From Desulfatibacillum alkenivorans DSM 16219 (GTDB lineage Bacteria > Desulfobacterota > Desulfobacteria > Desulfobacterales > Desulfatibacillaceae), in assembly GCF_900142135.1 (NCBI RefSeq), contig NZ_FQZU01000007.1, positions 62,001 through 126,000 of the forward strand: 64,000 nt of DNA, in the 5' to 3' direction. The notes beneath the pieces were generated by a model that was given only the letters and a program-made list of their open reading frames with translations, was not told the origin of the DNA and did not search any database. Below, one piece after another: positions 46,801 to 54,724 of this stretch. Positions within the stretch are counted from its first letter, which is position 1; the number at the start of each line of letters is the position of its first letter. The translations under genes were made by a program, and so were the position numbers.

Positions 46801-46945
46801 AATCCAGGGCGTCCTTATAGTTGCCCTCCTGCATTTGCCTTTCGGCTTGCCGGAACGGGCTTTCATGGTTCGCAGACTGGGAAAAAGCCGCAGGCGCAAC
46901 CAAAAGCAGAATAAAAACGACTATTAAAAAAGGCCTGATTTGCAT
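40886..46945 (-). CDS. bacterial alpha-2-macroglobulin family protein
   Basis: A 2019-residue exported giant. A signal peptide (1-22) is followed by TPR-like helices (about 30-350), then macroglobulin (MG) beta-domains, with Asp/Gly-rich signatures such as VYRPGQTVHYKFWVRQARYD. A long bait-like stretch with low similarity follows. The thioester domain reads YPYGCTEQTLNRFLP: Cys1477 and Gln1480 provide the CxEQ internal thioester used to trap proteases covalently. The rest matches the complement-like TED and C-terminal domains. A tryptophan-rich insertion (12 Trp in about 46 residues, about 776-823) is unusual. Most bacterial homologues sit beside a PbpC peptidoglycan synthase; none lies here. 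AGGAG precedes the ATG. Defence against proteases in the periplasm is the expected role. Confidence 0.92.
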   Translation of the reverse strand: MQIRPFLIVVFILLLVAPAAFSQSANHESPFRQAERQMQEGNYKDALDLYVQVIEDENADPDEAAPSLTNAAACMQRLGRLKEADGLLEKAVEIHKDQWRVLHRAAETYFSLDHNGCIVSGKFERGPHRGGCDRVDASERDRVRALQLMKQALDILPDDVDKTDASSLCFRFANMVLGYRGLGEAWRLQYATDLETLPDHEEGYWSHYVYENARTPVDPEGNPIFYSIPESFEKAANDGERYRWLLNYAAKRNPESKNQALWKYAKFLQDQFGVETLTRASLLAGAMDGGMEKDGPFTVHTLSENETIASLASGVKRFTLPKEHNYIAIYKQIEKSGGSYAQNALESLAQIFENRRQYPKAVKYRKDLIKRFPKSKKEQNKKLMQLTGALGEFDSCATQPAGREAEVGFTFRNGKKVHFKAVEVDEKRLIEDVKKTIRDAKEGIPDFDTINLYNIVERLVTQNQTQYLGKTAAEWDLALEPNKDHFDKRITVKTPLKKAGVYLLTSQMENGNASSIIVRITDTAIVQKTMNGRNLYYISDAATGEPLAGMKVELFWYELNPKKTVIDEMVKTTDRNGMATVEDLRERGSFGLIVTAESADGRFTHFENYGGWWGRSDLDNLDQTRAFGITDRPVYRPGQTVHYKFWVRQARYDLGEKSKYAGKSFMIEGVDPKSTTIISSTKIADEYGGMEGEYTLPDEAPLGRYYVHLGSQGSISFRVEEYKKPEFEVKVEAPEKPIALGETIPVEIKADYYFGAPVQEAKVAYKVLRSEYNQGWFPRGPWDWLYGAGYWWFGYDYDWYPGWTKWGCNRPRWSWWWSGRNAPPEVVAEGQGLTDENGVLKLPIDTALAKELRGDSDHRYEITVEVTDQSRRTIVGKGAVIAAREPFKVYAWVNKGHYQVGDVVKADFSAQTPDGKPVSGSGKAVLYKVTRKNGEPSEKAVKEWDLKIGADGRAELKMDASKAGQYRISLSVIDAKGRTREGGYVFCVMGDKDTGKNFVFDHLELVPDLREYTPGDKVRLRINTRAKDSTVLLFVRPENGVYPKPRVLRINGNSTVQEIEVSKKDMPNFFVEALTVHDGKVYSETRRIVVPPENRVCNVEVLPSSEKYKPGEKAKIDLRLTGMDGEPFKGSAVLTVYDKAVEYISGGSNVPDIRDYFWKWVRSHSPRTSDNVSSNEYQVTPPDSIAMRPIGVFGSVPAPGEKRVAHRMLAKPKSNVLRSAAIGEMATFAAPAPQAEMMSDEADAGAGASEEAVHVRTEFADTAFWAGSLETDGNGHAQVEFDMPENLTAWKIKAWAMGHGTRVGQGEAEVVTSKDLLLRLQAPRFFVQGDEVVLSANIHNYLDDRVSVRAVLELDGGCLELERGANKILPLDSNSEKRVDWRVKVVKEGEAIVRMKAISAKESDAMEMRFPVYVHGMEKTETFSGVIRPDQNSGVFTIDVPKARRPEASRLEVRYSPTLAGAMVDALPYLANYPYGCTEQTLNRFLPTAITLNLLESKGIDLKALKDKHTNLNAQEMGDPAERAAQWQQWDENPVYDPARVRDMVREGVDKLASMQNSDGGWGWFSGRGEHSYPHTTATVVRGLMKAKEAGADVPQAVLTQGLAWLERYQEEQLTHLNNAASKTKPYKTYADNTDAYIFMILARAGQGSQAMKDYLMRDKTRLSVYGLTLLGAGLHVMEENEDLARVMKNISQYLVCDDENQTCCLEMGGGAWWWYWYGDRMEANAWYLKLLAATGFEGEKGAQNQAAGLVKYILNNRKHGARWKSTRDTALCIEALADYLKASGEDAPDMKIAVYVDGILKKEVAVNQGNLLDFDNALILRGDEISSGRHEIRLERKGKGPVYFNAWMSNFTLEDDIKAAGLEIKVDRKIYLLKPVDKTIKDAGARGQVLDRKVEKYERQELSNLDMLQSGDLVEVELTVQSKNDYEYLVFEDYKPAGFEPVDVRSGYSGAGMGAYVEYRDERVAFFCRSVLRGTHNLSYRMRAEIPGRFSALPTKAHAMYAPELKANSGEIKLRVED

Positions 46946-47203
46946 GGGGAACTCTCCTGGGGTTCGGGTGCAGGGACAAAGTTTTTACCTCATGATACAT
47001 GACCAATGCTCATAGAAAAAGCAAAACTAATGCAAAATTTCGCGGCGCATGCATCTTGTTAGGCGTTTAATTTATTTGGCAAAACGCCAATAAGTATGAT
47101 ATTCATTCTTAAAATTAGTCTAGTAAACTTGATTTCATGGAAATTCTACACATAGTCAATTTTTAATTTTTAGACAAAATTGAGGAATCTAAGGAGGCGG
47201 TCT

Positions 47204-48031
47204 TTGGAAAATATGGAACTGGATAAAGCCTTGGGCGTGGCCACCGATTTTGTGGTCAACTATTCCTTTCAGATATTCGGAGCGATGGTCATCCTTATTG
47301 TGGGATGGCTTTTAGCCGGCTGGCTTGCCAAGACCATCACCCGTCTGTTGGACGGCCGAAACATGGACCCCATGCTCAGCCGTTTTCTGGGCGGTGTTTC
47401 CAAGGTTTTAGTGCTGATTTTCACGGTGATTCTGGCCCTGGACAAGTTCGGCATTTCCCTGGGGCCCTTTGTCGCCGCCCTGGGCGCCCTGACCTTGGGC
47501 GCCAGCTTCGCCGTGCAAGGCATATTGTCCAACTACGGCGCCGGTCTCACCATCATCATGACCCGGCCTTTCACCCTTGGCCACACCGTAACCATGGCCG
47601 GCGTGCGGGGCGTTGTGGAGGACATCACCCTGGCCTCCACGATCCTCGTCACCGAGGACGGCGAGAAAATCATGATCCCCAACAAGCATATTGTGGGAGA
47701 GATCCTGACCAACTCCTTCGCCTATTCCGTGGTGGAAACCTCCGTGGGGATTTCTTACGCCAGCGACCCGGAGACCGCCATCGAAGCCATCAACAATGCG
47801 CTAAAGAATTTTGAGGATATACCCGAAGAACCCGCAAGTCAGGTAGGAATTGAAGCCTTTGCAGATTCTTCCATTAATATCGGGGTGCGCTATTGGGCGC
47901 CCACCATCAAGTATTACGACCTCCAGTATAAGGTGAACCTCGCCGTATACAAGGCTTTGAAGGAAGTTGGGGTGGAGATCCCCTATCCCCAGAGAGATGT
48001 GAGAATCATCAAGGAAACCGAGGGTTCTTAA
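47204..48031 (+). CDS. small-conductance mechanosensitive channel (MscS family)
   Basis: A 275-residue MscS-type channel that opens under membrane tension to release solutes. Three N-terminal helices are visible, and the pore-lining helix TM3 reads FVAALGALTLGASFAVQGIL followed by GAGLTIIMTRPF, with the alternating Gly/Ala pattern of MscS. The beta-domain segment GVVEDITLASTILVTEDGEKIMIPNKH and the C-terminal alpha/beta cage follow. The length fits the single-domain MscS of about 280 residues. The start is a TTG at 47204: AGGAGG is six bases upstream, whereas the ATG at 47213 is about 15 bases away. It precedes the HEAT-repeat/HD-GYP pair and may be cotranscribed. Confidence 0.93.
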   Translation: MENMELDKALGVATDFVVNYSFQIFGAMVILIVGWLLAGWLAKTITRLLDGRNMDPMLSRFLGGVSKVLVLIFTVILALDKFGISLGPFVAALGALTLGASFAVQGILSNYGAGLTIIMTRPFTLGHTVTMAGVRGVVEDITLASTILVTEDGEKIMIPNKHIVGEILTNSFAYSVVETSVGISYASDPETAIEAINNALKNFEDIPEEPASQVGIEAFADSSINIGVRYWAPTIKYYDLQYKVNLAVYKALKEVGVEIPYPQRDVRIIKETEGS

Positions 48032-48117
48032 AACAGGTTCTATAAAAGTATATGCAATATACGGAAGTCAGGCAAGACGCCTTCCAAACCCGTCCACTTA
48101 AAAAGCCCGGGGCGCTG

Positions 48118-50340
48118 ATGAACGAGCCAAACGAGAGTGGAATTGATCCCAAGCTGATTTCGGATGTGGTTATGCAGTTGAATATCGTCCGGAAAAACGC
48201 AGCATTGTATCCGGACGGCCATCCCCAGCTGAAAATGGCCATGGCCCGGGTGAGCACGGTCCTGAAAAAGTTTTTTTACGAGTCCGGCGGTCAGGATCTG
48301 GTCCTGGGAGTGGTGGGCGACACGCTCATTCACGGACAGACCGAGCTTGGCCCCAACCTCGCCGCCCACGCCGAGTTCGCCTCCTTTCTCCACGACAGGT
48401 CGGTGCTTTCCCTGACCATCAAAAAGGGGCTTACCAGCAGCGAGTTGGTGACGGTGGGCCGCATCATGGGGGAGGACCTCCTGCCCGGCGCCGCGTCCGC
48501 GAGTCTTGCTGACATTCTTTCGGCCGAAGGCGTGGTCAACCTGACGGTGTCTCAGCTGGATTACGAAAACCTGCAATTCACCGAAGATTTGGACGCCGTA
48601 AACGAGGAGGAGGAAGGCCGGGACCCGGAGGAAAGCGGCTGGAAAGGGTACGTGCGCGGGCTGTTGGGCCAGATCGCCCTGTACGACCGGGAAAGCGTGT
48701 CCCTCCTGAACATCGACGGCAAGGAGCTTGCCGAGTTTCTCAATGAGTTGGAAGAGGACGCCGCGGTCAGCCTGTCTTACGACAAGGTTGCGAAACAGTT
48801 TCTGAAAGAACTGGCAGCCCCGGCCAGGGACGAGTCCTCCGACTCGCTGGTCAAAAAGAGCTTTGTGGACCTGATAAAAACCCTGGCCCCGGAGCCCCGG
48901 CTGGATTTCTTAAAGGAAGTCTTTGATTTTTCCACCAAGGCGCCGCACATCTCCGCGGAAATCCTTCGGCGGCTTCCCGCCGCCATTTTGCTGAAAGCCA
49001 TTGAAAAAATAAAAAAATCCAATATCCAGGTCAACCCGGCCATTTTGGCGCTGGTGGATCAATTGGCCGCTAAAAGCTCGGAGGAGGAAGTCAACATCGT
49101 CCTTTCCGACCTTTCTCCGGAAGAGCGCAAGGAATTGGAAGCCAACGCCCGGTCCTTTTTGTCCATGGCCGGAATATCGGAGGCTGAAAAGCAAGGCCCC
49201 ACCATTGAGGGCGTCAGGCAATTGCAGGCCCTCACCGCCAGGCAGATGGAAAAAATTCCCAACGCGGGTCATTGGCAGCGCGAGGAGTTGGAAGATCCTC
49301 TGCACACCAGCTTCCGGTTTGCGGAAATGCTTTTGGATCTGTTTGAAAAAGCCCCGGATGAAAATGAGGCCATGGACTTCGCCGAAATCCTCATGAGCCT
49401 GGCCTGGGAAAACCTTACCCTGGCCCGCTGGGACGTGTTGGGGCATATCTGGACCATCATGGAGGAGATCGCCCAGGACCATGACCAGGACAAGGCCTTT
49501 TTAGGCCGGGTCCGGGCCAAGGTGACCGATAAATTCTGGGATACGGAAAACATTTCTTTTGTGGCTACGATTCTACTTCAAAAGGGGATGGATGAAGCCC
49601 AGCCCCTGATGGAAATCCTGGAGCAAACAGGGCCCATAGCCGGAAACAGCCTGGTGGAAGCCCTGATCCAGGAGGACAACAAGTCCGTCCGGGGAATCCT
49701 CTTGAAACTCATCTCCCACGCCTACAGCCCGGCCCAGCCGTTCGTCCTGGAAAACCTGTACGACGACCGCTGGTTTGTGGTCCGCAACATGCTGGCCATC
49801 ATCAAAACCGTGGGGGACGATAAAGCCGTAGACCGGGTGGAGGAACTGGCCGAAGAGGGCCACCCCAAGGTGCGCATCGAGGCTTTGCGCGCCCTCGCCA
49901 GGATCGGATCGCCCAGCCTGCGCTCCCTGATCCTGAGCGCCATTGACGACCCGGAGCATGAAATCGCCATGGGCGGCATATCCGTAGCCGGCCTGATTTT
50001 CGACTCCTTTGTCACGGAAAAGCTCATAGACATGGTCAAGGATCATCGCGCCAAAGACCCTCAGGCCCTTTCCCTGCGCATCCGGGCCATCAAGGCCCTG
50101 GCCGAAATCAGGGACCCGGACGTGCTGGAGGACTTTTACGAGGTGGTCACCTCCAAGTTCCTGTTCGCAGGCCCGTCCTACGACCGCATCAAACTGGAAA
50201 TTTTCCGCTCTTTGGAGCGTTTTCCTATAAACCGGCTGGACGGCCTGATTAGCGCCGGCTTGCAGGACCATAACGTGGAAATTGTGGATATAGCAAAGAG
50301 GCTGGCCGCAAGGCAAAAAAGGGCGCAGGCGATCGGATGA
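48118..50340 (+). CDS. large HEAT-repeat protein
   Basis: A 740-residue (762 with the alternative ATG at 48052) cytoplasmic protein. Its N-terminal half is helical and low in recognisable motifs; I could not name it. From about residue 500 helical HEAT-type repeats are clear: DDRWFVVRNMLAIIKTVGD, HPKVRIEALRALARIGSPS and DPEHEIAMGGISVAG, which suggests a solenoid for protein or nucleic-acid contact. The stop overlaps the ATG of the HD-GYP gene by four bases (ATGA), so the two products are made together and probably interact. No signal peptide or enzyme site is seen. Confidence 0.8.
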   Translation: MNEPNESGIDPKLISDVVMQLNIVRKNAALYPDGHPQLKMAMARVSTVLKKFFYESGGQDLVLGVVGDTLIHGQTELGPNLAAHAEFASFLHDRSVLSLTIKKGLTSSELVTVGRIMGEDLLPGAASASLADILSAEGVVNLTVSQLDYENLQFTEDLDAVNEEEEGRDPEESGWKGYVRGLLGQIALYDRESVSLLNIDGKELAEFLNELEEDAAVSLSYDKVAKQFLKELAAPARDESSDSLVKKSFVDLIKTLAPEPRLDFLKEVFDFSTKAPHISAEILRRLPAAILLKAIEKIKKSNIQVNPAILALVDQLAAKSSEEEVNIVLSDLSPEERKELEANARSFLSMAGISEAEKQGPTIEGVRQLQALTARQMEKIPNAGHWQREELEDPLHTSFRFAEMLLDLFEKAPDENEAMDFAEILMSLAWENLTLARWDVLGHIWTIMEEIAQDHDQDKAFLGRVRAKVTDKFWDTENISFVATILLQKGMDEAQPLMEILEQTGPIAGNSLVEALIQEDNKSVRGILLKLISHAYSPAQPFVLENLYDDRWFVVRNMLAIIKTVGDDKAVDRVEELAEEGHPKVRIEALRALARIGSPSLRSLILSAIDDPEHEIAMGGISVAGLIFDSFVTEKLIDMVKDHRAKDPQALSLRIRAIKALAEIRDPDVLEDFYEVVTSKFLFAGPSYDRIKLEIFRSLERFPINRLDGLISAGLQDHNVEIVDIAKRLAARQKRAQAIG

Positions 50341-51593
50341 ATATGAATTATACAGGCATGCAGACCAGTCAACTGGACCAAATGGTTTCGTCCTTCGTCT
50401 CCAGCATTACGGCGTCCATCAGGAACTCCCTGATTTACGATCCCAACCACTCCCAGGTGCAGTTTTCCATCACCCAGGCTCAGGAAAAAGCCTCGGGGAT
50501 TTTTCAAAGCCTGCCCGAAATGGTGTTTGTCTGCATTGAAAAGGAAATCCTTTTTGCAGGCAAGCCCATGAACAAAAAGGGCCTGCATTTTGTCAAGCTG
50601 GCCGAATTCATGCAAACCGTGGGCGTGCAGCGCCTGGTTTTCCTGCCTGGATTGAACGCCGACGAAATAAGGGAGTTCGTCCACAACGCCACGGCTCCGC
50701 CGCCCGAAGGCGAGGACGAGGCGCCCATCAACCTGAACAGCACCCGGTGCGTCAGGGTGGGGCGTCTGGTCACTGAGGCCCGGGCCGGAAGCAAGCCCAG
50801 GGTATCCCACAAAGCCTTGGTTAACCTCATGGTGCAGGGGACCCTGTCCCAAGAGGAAATCGCGGAGTTGGAAGCCAAGGGGCAGCAGACTCCCGGCGAG
50901 GAGCTTCGCGAGTTGGACGTCAACTTTCTGGAGCAGGCCCGGGACGCCATCAGTCAGATTTGCAACGGTTCAGGGCTTCATAAGGCGAAAATCCGCAACT
51001 CGGTCATGAGCTTCATTCATTATTTTTTGAAATACGCGGACGATTTGCTGCCCCTGAAAACCCTGAAGGATCACGACCCCCTGACCTTCAACCATTCCCT
51101 CAATGTGTCGGTTTTGTGCGCGGCCCAGGCCCAGTTTCTGGACGCCTCTCCCGAGGTTTTCCGGGACGCCGCCCTGGCCGGGCTTTATCACGACTTCGGC
51201 AAACTCCGCATTCCTGCCAAGGTGTTGAACAAGGCCGAGCCCCTTTCCGCCCAGGAAAAAATGATGATCGCCCAGCATTGCCTGGCGGGCGCCCGCATTT
51301 TGGCGAAAAACCGCGACCTCCCGAGGGTGGCGGCCATTGCAGCTTATGAGCATCATCTGCATTACTCAGGCAAGGCGGGGTATCCCCGCTCGACACGGGT
51401 GCAGACGCCCATGGCAATCAGCCAGATGGTCACCCTGGCGGACTTTTACGACGCCGCCCTGACCGACAAACCGTATCGCCCGGCCAGGAGCATCGGCTTT
51501 GTTCTGGACTTGCTGCAGAAACGCTCCGGCGCCCAGTTCGATCCGTATTTGGTAAACATTTTTTCCAAGGTCATCCACGCTTTTGCCCGGTAA
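50337..51593 (+). CDS. HD-GYP-like protein
   Basis: A 418-residue protein. The C-terminal half (about 245-418) is an HD-GYP-type domain: NHSLNVSVLCAAQA, GLYHDFGKLRIPAKV with His285-Asp286, then AQHCLAGARIL, EHHLHYSGKAGYP and ADFYDALTD-like AALTDKPYRP. The metal-binding His/Asp set and a GYP triplet are present, so c-di-GMP phosphodiesterase activity is plausible. The N-terminal 230 residues contain no receiver or PAS domain and I could not assign them. Translational overlap with the HEAT-repeat gene suggests a stable complex. The GYP motif is retained here but altered in the receiver-linked homologue at 13169. Confidence 0.85.
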   Translation: MNMNYTGMQTSQLDQMVSSFVSSITASIRNSLIYDPNHSQVQFSITQAQEKASGIFQSLPEMVFVCIEKEILFAGKPMNKKGLHFVKLAEFMQTVGVQRLVFLPGLNADEIREFVHNATAPPPEGEDEAPINLNSTRCVRVGRLVTEARAGSKPRVSHKALVNLMVQGTLSQEEIAELEAKGQQTPGEELRELDVNFLEQARDAISQICNGSGLHKAKIRNSVMSFIHYFLKYADDLLPLKTLKDHDPLTFNHSLNVSVLCAAQAQFLDASPEVFRDAALAGLYHDFGKLRIPAKVLNKAEPLSAQEKMMIAQHCLAGARILAKNRDLPRVAAIAAYEHHLHYSGKAGYPRSTRVQTPMAISQMVTLADFYDAALTDKPYRPARSIGFVLDLLQKRSGAQFDPYLVNIFSKVIHAFAR

Positions 51594-51599
51594 ACGGCC

Positions 51600-52121
51600 T
51601 TACCAGTGATAGGCGGTGAACTTCACGCCAATGGGGCCTTTCCCGGCTTCTTGGAACAGGCTGACAACCACTTCGGTTTCCGGTTTTTCCGGGGCTCGAA
51701 ATCTAAGATGGTTTCTTACCCAATTTCCGCCATCCCCTTTTTCCACCTCCTCTGCAAAAAAAACATAATCCCATTCGCCAAGGTATTTGGTTAACTGGGT
51801 TATAATGTTTTCCTTTGACTCGGAGCTTTGATAATGAACGCCTTCATAGCCTGGGGCGTTACCGTCCCCAATGCTGTACGAGTATCCTGTTTCGGTGTCC
51901 GGCAATCGTGAAATAACGGGGGCGTTTCGAACGATTTTCGGAGGCAGGGTCAGGTAGTATTTCAGGCTGCCTTTTTCCACTTCAAGGTATTCATTAAAAA
52001 GAAAATTGATCTCCCATTGGAACGCCTGCACAAGGCAAAACAAAAGGGCGATTATCAAAAATATCTTCTTCACAATTTTAACGCCCGGATTCCTGGGCGT
52101 TCTTCTTCGTATCAATTCCAT
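51600..52121 (-). CDS. hypothetical membrane-anchored protein
   Basis: A 173-residue protein. Residues 1-14 are basic, a single hydrophobic helix spans about 18-38, and a soluble domain of about 130 residues follows (WDYVFFAEEVEKGDGGNWVRNHLRFRAPEKPET...), so it is probably periplasmic with an N-terminal anchor. No family was recognised. The ATG at 52121 is chosen because GGAGGAAAGC lies upstream; the longer ORF start at 52184 adds 21 basic residues without a ribosome site. It converges on the HD-GYP gene, six bp apart. Confidence 0.65.
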   Translation of the reverse strand: MELIRRRTPRNPGVKIVKKIFLIIALLFCLVQAFQWEINFLFNEYLEVEKGSLKYYLTLPPKIVRNAPVISRLPDTETGYSYSIGDGNAPGYEGVHYQSSESKENIITQLTKYLGEWDYVFFAEEVEKGDGGNWVRNHLRFRAPEKPETEVVVSLFQEAGKGPIGVKFTAYHW

Positions 52122-52220
52122 GCTTTCCTCCGATTTTTGTTGGGTTTCGCGGCGCGTCTTCAGTTTTTTAATGCCTTTGTTCAAGGCCCATTATATTAAC
52201 CGTTCGATATCCTGCCCAAC

Positions 52221-52270
52221 GCTCTACCCAATCTACGTTTTATCCATAAAAATAGTAGGTTGGGTAGAGC
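52221..52270. repeat. 16-bp inverted repeat hairpin
   Basis: GCTCTACCCAATCTAC (52221-52236) pairs with GTAGGTTGGGTAGAGC (52255-52270), one mismatch, 18-nt AT-rich loop. It lies between two leftward genes and lacks a T run. A REP-like palindrome or mRNA-stabilising structure is likely. Confidence 0.7.
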
Positions 52271-52395
52271 TTGCAGGGCTTTTTCATATAGGCTGTCCAT
52301 CTTGCTCCCGGGTGATGATCAAAACCAAAAGCATATATGCGAAACCCAACAAGTGTATTTTCGGCGCAAAAACTGTTTGCCGCCTCAACATGGAA

Positions 52396-53253
52396 TCACC
52401 CCTTGGCTCCAGAGCCCGTGCCATTGAAAGAGGTAAGGGTAATGCCCACCAAAAGCGGATGGCAATTACCTGCGGCGGATTTGCTTTTTTTAAGCGCTCT
52501 GCTTTGCCTGAACACCGACAAAATATGGAAAAACGCAATCCAGCCCAAGGCGAAAAAAAGCAATGCCGCGCCCATCACGATTCCCTGTTGAATGGTGACC
52601 ATGCCGCCTGAAAGAGGGGCGGCGGCAATAGCCTCGTTTTGCTGCGCGGCAATGGATGCCGGGCACTGGTCGGCCATGGTCCTCACCCAGTACAGAAAAT
52701 CCTTTTTGGTCAAGTACTTGCCCGGGCATTTTGTTTTGCCCACGTCGCGGTGGAACAACAGGCGGTCGTCGGGTATTCCGAATTTGTTCTGCAAGGCGCG
52801 GACGGCATGGGCGATTACGGGCTTCATGTATCCGGGAACCTCGTTAGTTTCATAATTCCCCACAATGCAAAGGTGCAGCCCGGTCAGGTTGTATTTGACG
52901 TCCCGGACGGCCATGGCGTGAGTCAGGGCCAGGTATCTTCCCGTGGGCTCCAGATTGCCCAGGGGGATCTCCGTGCTTCCGTTGGATAGCACCAGGTGGT
53001 ACGCCGCGTCCCTCAGCCCTTTTTTCTTGTGATAGCGCTTAATGGACGCGTAATTGTCCGTTTTGGAGGCCGTGTGATGAATGATGATGCAGTTGAACCT
53101 GGCTTCCTGAAACCAGGTCATGGCAAAGGCGATGATCACGGCCAGGGCGGCGATCAGCCACAGCAGCTTGTATTTTTTAACCGGGCAGCAGCCCTTTGAT
53201 TTTTCTTCCAGGAGTCTGCGATGAAATTCCCCGATGGTGATATTTTTTTCCAT
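52396..53253 (-). CDS. membrane-anchored N-acetylmuramoyl-L-alanine amidase (Amidase_2)
   Basis: A 285-residue peptidoglycan amidase. An N-terminal membrane helix (about 28-47) is followed by an Amidase_2 domain with zinc ligands His59 or His60 (IIIHHTAS), His168 and Cys176 (HRDVGKTKCPG). A second helix (about 225-247) and a basic tail close the protein, so the catalytic domain is held between two membrane helices, an unusual arrangement for this family. The domain cleaves the amide between MurNAc and L-Ala in peptidoglycan. It lies upstream of hypothetical gene 52121 and downstream of CreD, on the same strand. An association with the Cre envelope response is inferred from position only. Confidence 0.87.
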   Translation of the reverse strand: MEKNITIGEFHRRLLEEKSKGCCPVKKYKLLWLIAALAVIIAFAMTWFQEARFNCIIIHHTASKTDNYASIKRYHKKKGLRDAAYHLVLSNGSTEIPLGNLEPTGRYLALTHAMAVRDVKYNLTGLHLCIVGNYETNEVPGYMKPVIAHAVRALQNKFGIPDDRLLFHRDVGKTKCPGKYLTKKDFLYWVRTMADQCPASIAAQQNEAIAAAPLSGGMVTIQQGIVMGAALLFFALGWIAFFHILSVFRQSRALKKSKSAAGNCHPLLVGITLTSFNGTGSGAKG

Positions 53254-53395
53254 GGCGTTATCTCCCTTGCCCCTTCGGATTATCGTTTTTTCATTTTTTG
53301 ATTTCGGCTTGTTAAGCCGGGGCGCCCGACGGAGGAATTACGCGCCCCAATACGCGGTGGACAGGCCCCCGGCCCAACAAGCCAAATGGTTGCGG

Positions 53396-54700
53396 CTATA
53401 TTTCCACCGCGTACCAGTCTATATTGCGGGTCAGATACATGGTCAGGCCCAAAAGCACGGCCAACCCGGCCGCGCCGGAAACCAGGGAGTAATCCTCCAG
53501 TTGCAACAAAATGAACAAATACCCGTACAATGCGGCGTACACTCCGCCCACGATCAGGGCGAATTTTTTGCTTTTCAGCACGCTGGAGGAATACCCCGTG
53601 ACCAGAATCATGACCGCAATGCACGAGGCCAGATAGGCGCCTCCAAAAGCGACGTGTTCGGACACGGAAATCAGAAGCAGGTAGAATATGACGATGGCCA
53701 TACCCACCAAAGCGTATTGGATCGGGTGGATGCGCACTCTAGTAATGACCTCCACCAGAAAGAAGCCCACAAACGCGACAAGGATGAACAGAATGGCGTA
53801 TTTCAAGGTCCGCTCCGACTGCTGGTAGGCGTCCGCCGTGTTGATGAATTTTACGCCGAATCCGGAACGCTGCACCCCGTACCCCTCATCAACCCAGTAC
53901 TGGGGATATTCCCGGTTCAGGTCCAGGATGTTCCACTTGGCTTCAAATCCTTCCCCTACGTTTCGCTCTCCGGGAAGATAAGCCCCGAAAAAACTGGGGC
54001 TGGACCAGTCCGACTTCATGTGCACCGAAGTGGTTTCCCCCAAGGGAATGAATTGCAGGGAGTAACTGCCGTTCAAGCAAATTTGAATGGAAAAGGTATA
54101 TTCCTCCTGGATGGCATCCACTGCGATGGGAGACGATATTCCCGATTCAAAAACCTCCTGGGAAGACAAGCCCGGACCCATTTTTAAATCCGCCTTGTTG
54201 AATTTTCCCGACACCCTTTTGGTCAGCCCGCGCATGTCGGTAATTCCTAACTCCAGGGCCGCCTTGTCCCAATCCACGTTTTGGGGATCGATTCCCAGTT
54301 TTTCCAAATCGAATTTTTTGAATGTCCCCGAAATCTCCAGGGTGGAGTTGTAAACCACCGCTTCGTATATGCCTCTGGACAGATTCATGGGCTTGGCCTC
54401 CCCGTTAATGTTCAACTCGTGGGGCAGAAAGTGTGCGCTGTGGGTCCTGACGTAATCTTTTTGGGCGACTTCATAAGGCAGGGTGATGAAAGGCCCGCAC
54501 AGCATCTGCGCATTGCCCCATTTGGAGGATATTTCATCCACCGCCTCCATGCGGCGGCCCGACCTTTCGTTGATCAATCCCGAGATCAGGCCTGTTGGAA
54601 TCATGAGCAGAAAAATCAGGACGATGATGGTTATCATTTTAACGGTGGCCGGGCTGATTTTCCGTTTTTGGTCAGGCGATTCTCCTCTGTGATCCTCCAT
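53396..54700 (-). CDS. creD: CreD-like inner-membrane protein
   Basis: A 434-residue protein. A short N-terminal cytoplasmic part and TM1 (about 21-43) are followed by a large extracytoplasmic domain (about 45-300) starting RMEAVDEISSKWGNAQMLCGPFITLPYE, the CreD hallmark. About five more helices sit at the C-terminus, with VITRVRIHPIQYALVGMAI. CreD is the final effector of the E. coli Cre regulon, linked to envelope integrity and colicin or beta-lactam response; its activity is not known. GGGAGGAGAC precedes the ATG. The 51-residue ORF at 54725 ends 24 bp upstream and should be on the same transcript. The creB/creC-like genes are divergent at 55124. Confidence 0.9.
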   Translation of the reverse strand: MEDHRGESPDQKRKISPATVKMITIIVLIFLLMIPTGLISGLINERSGRRMEAVDEISSKWGNAQMLCGPFITLPYEVAQKDYVRTHSAHFLPHELNINGEAKPMNLSRGIYEAVVYNSTLEISGTFKKFDLEKLGIDPQNVDWDKAALELGITDMRGLTKRVSGKFNKADLKMGPGLSSQEVFESGISSPIAVDAIQEEYTFSIQICLNGSYSLQFIPLGETTSVHMKSDWSSPSFFGAYLPGERNVGEGFEAKWNILDLNREYPQYWVDEGYGVQRSGFGVKFINTADAYQQSERTLKYAILFILVAFVGFFLVEVITRVRIHPIQYALVGMAIVIFYLLLISVSEHVAFGGAYLASCIAVMILVTGYSSSVLKSKKFALIVGGVYAALYGYLFILLQLEDYSLVSGAAGLAVLLGLTMYLTRNIDWYAVEI

Positions 54701-54724
54701 GTCTCCTCCCTGTTTTTACCGGGT

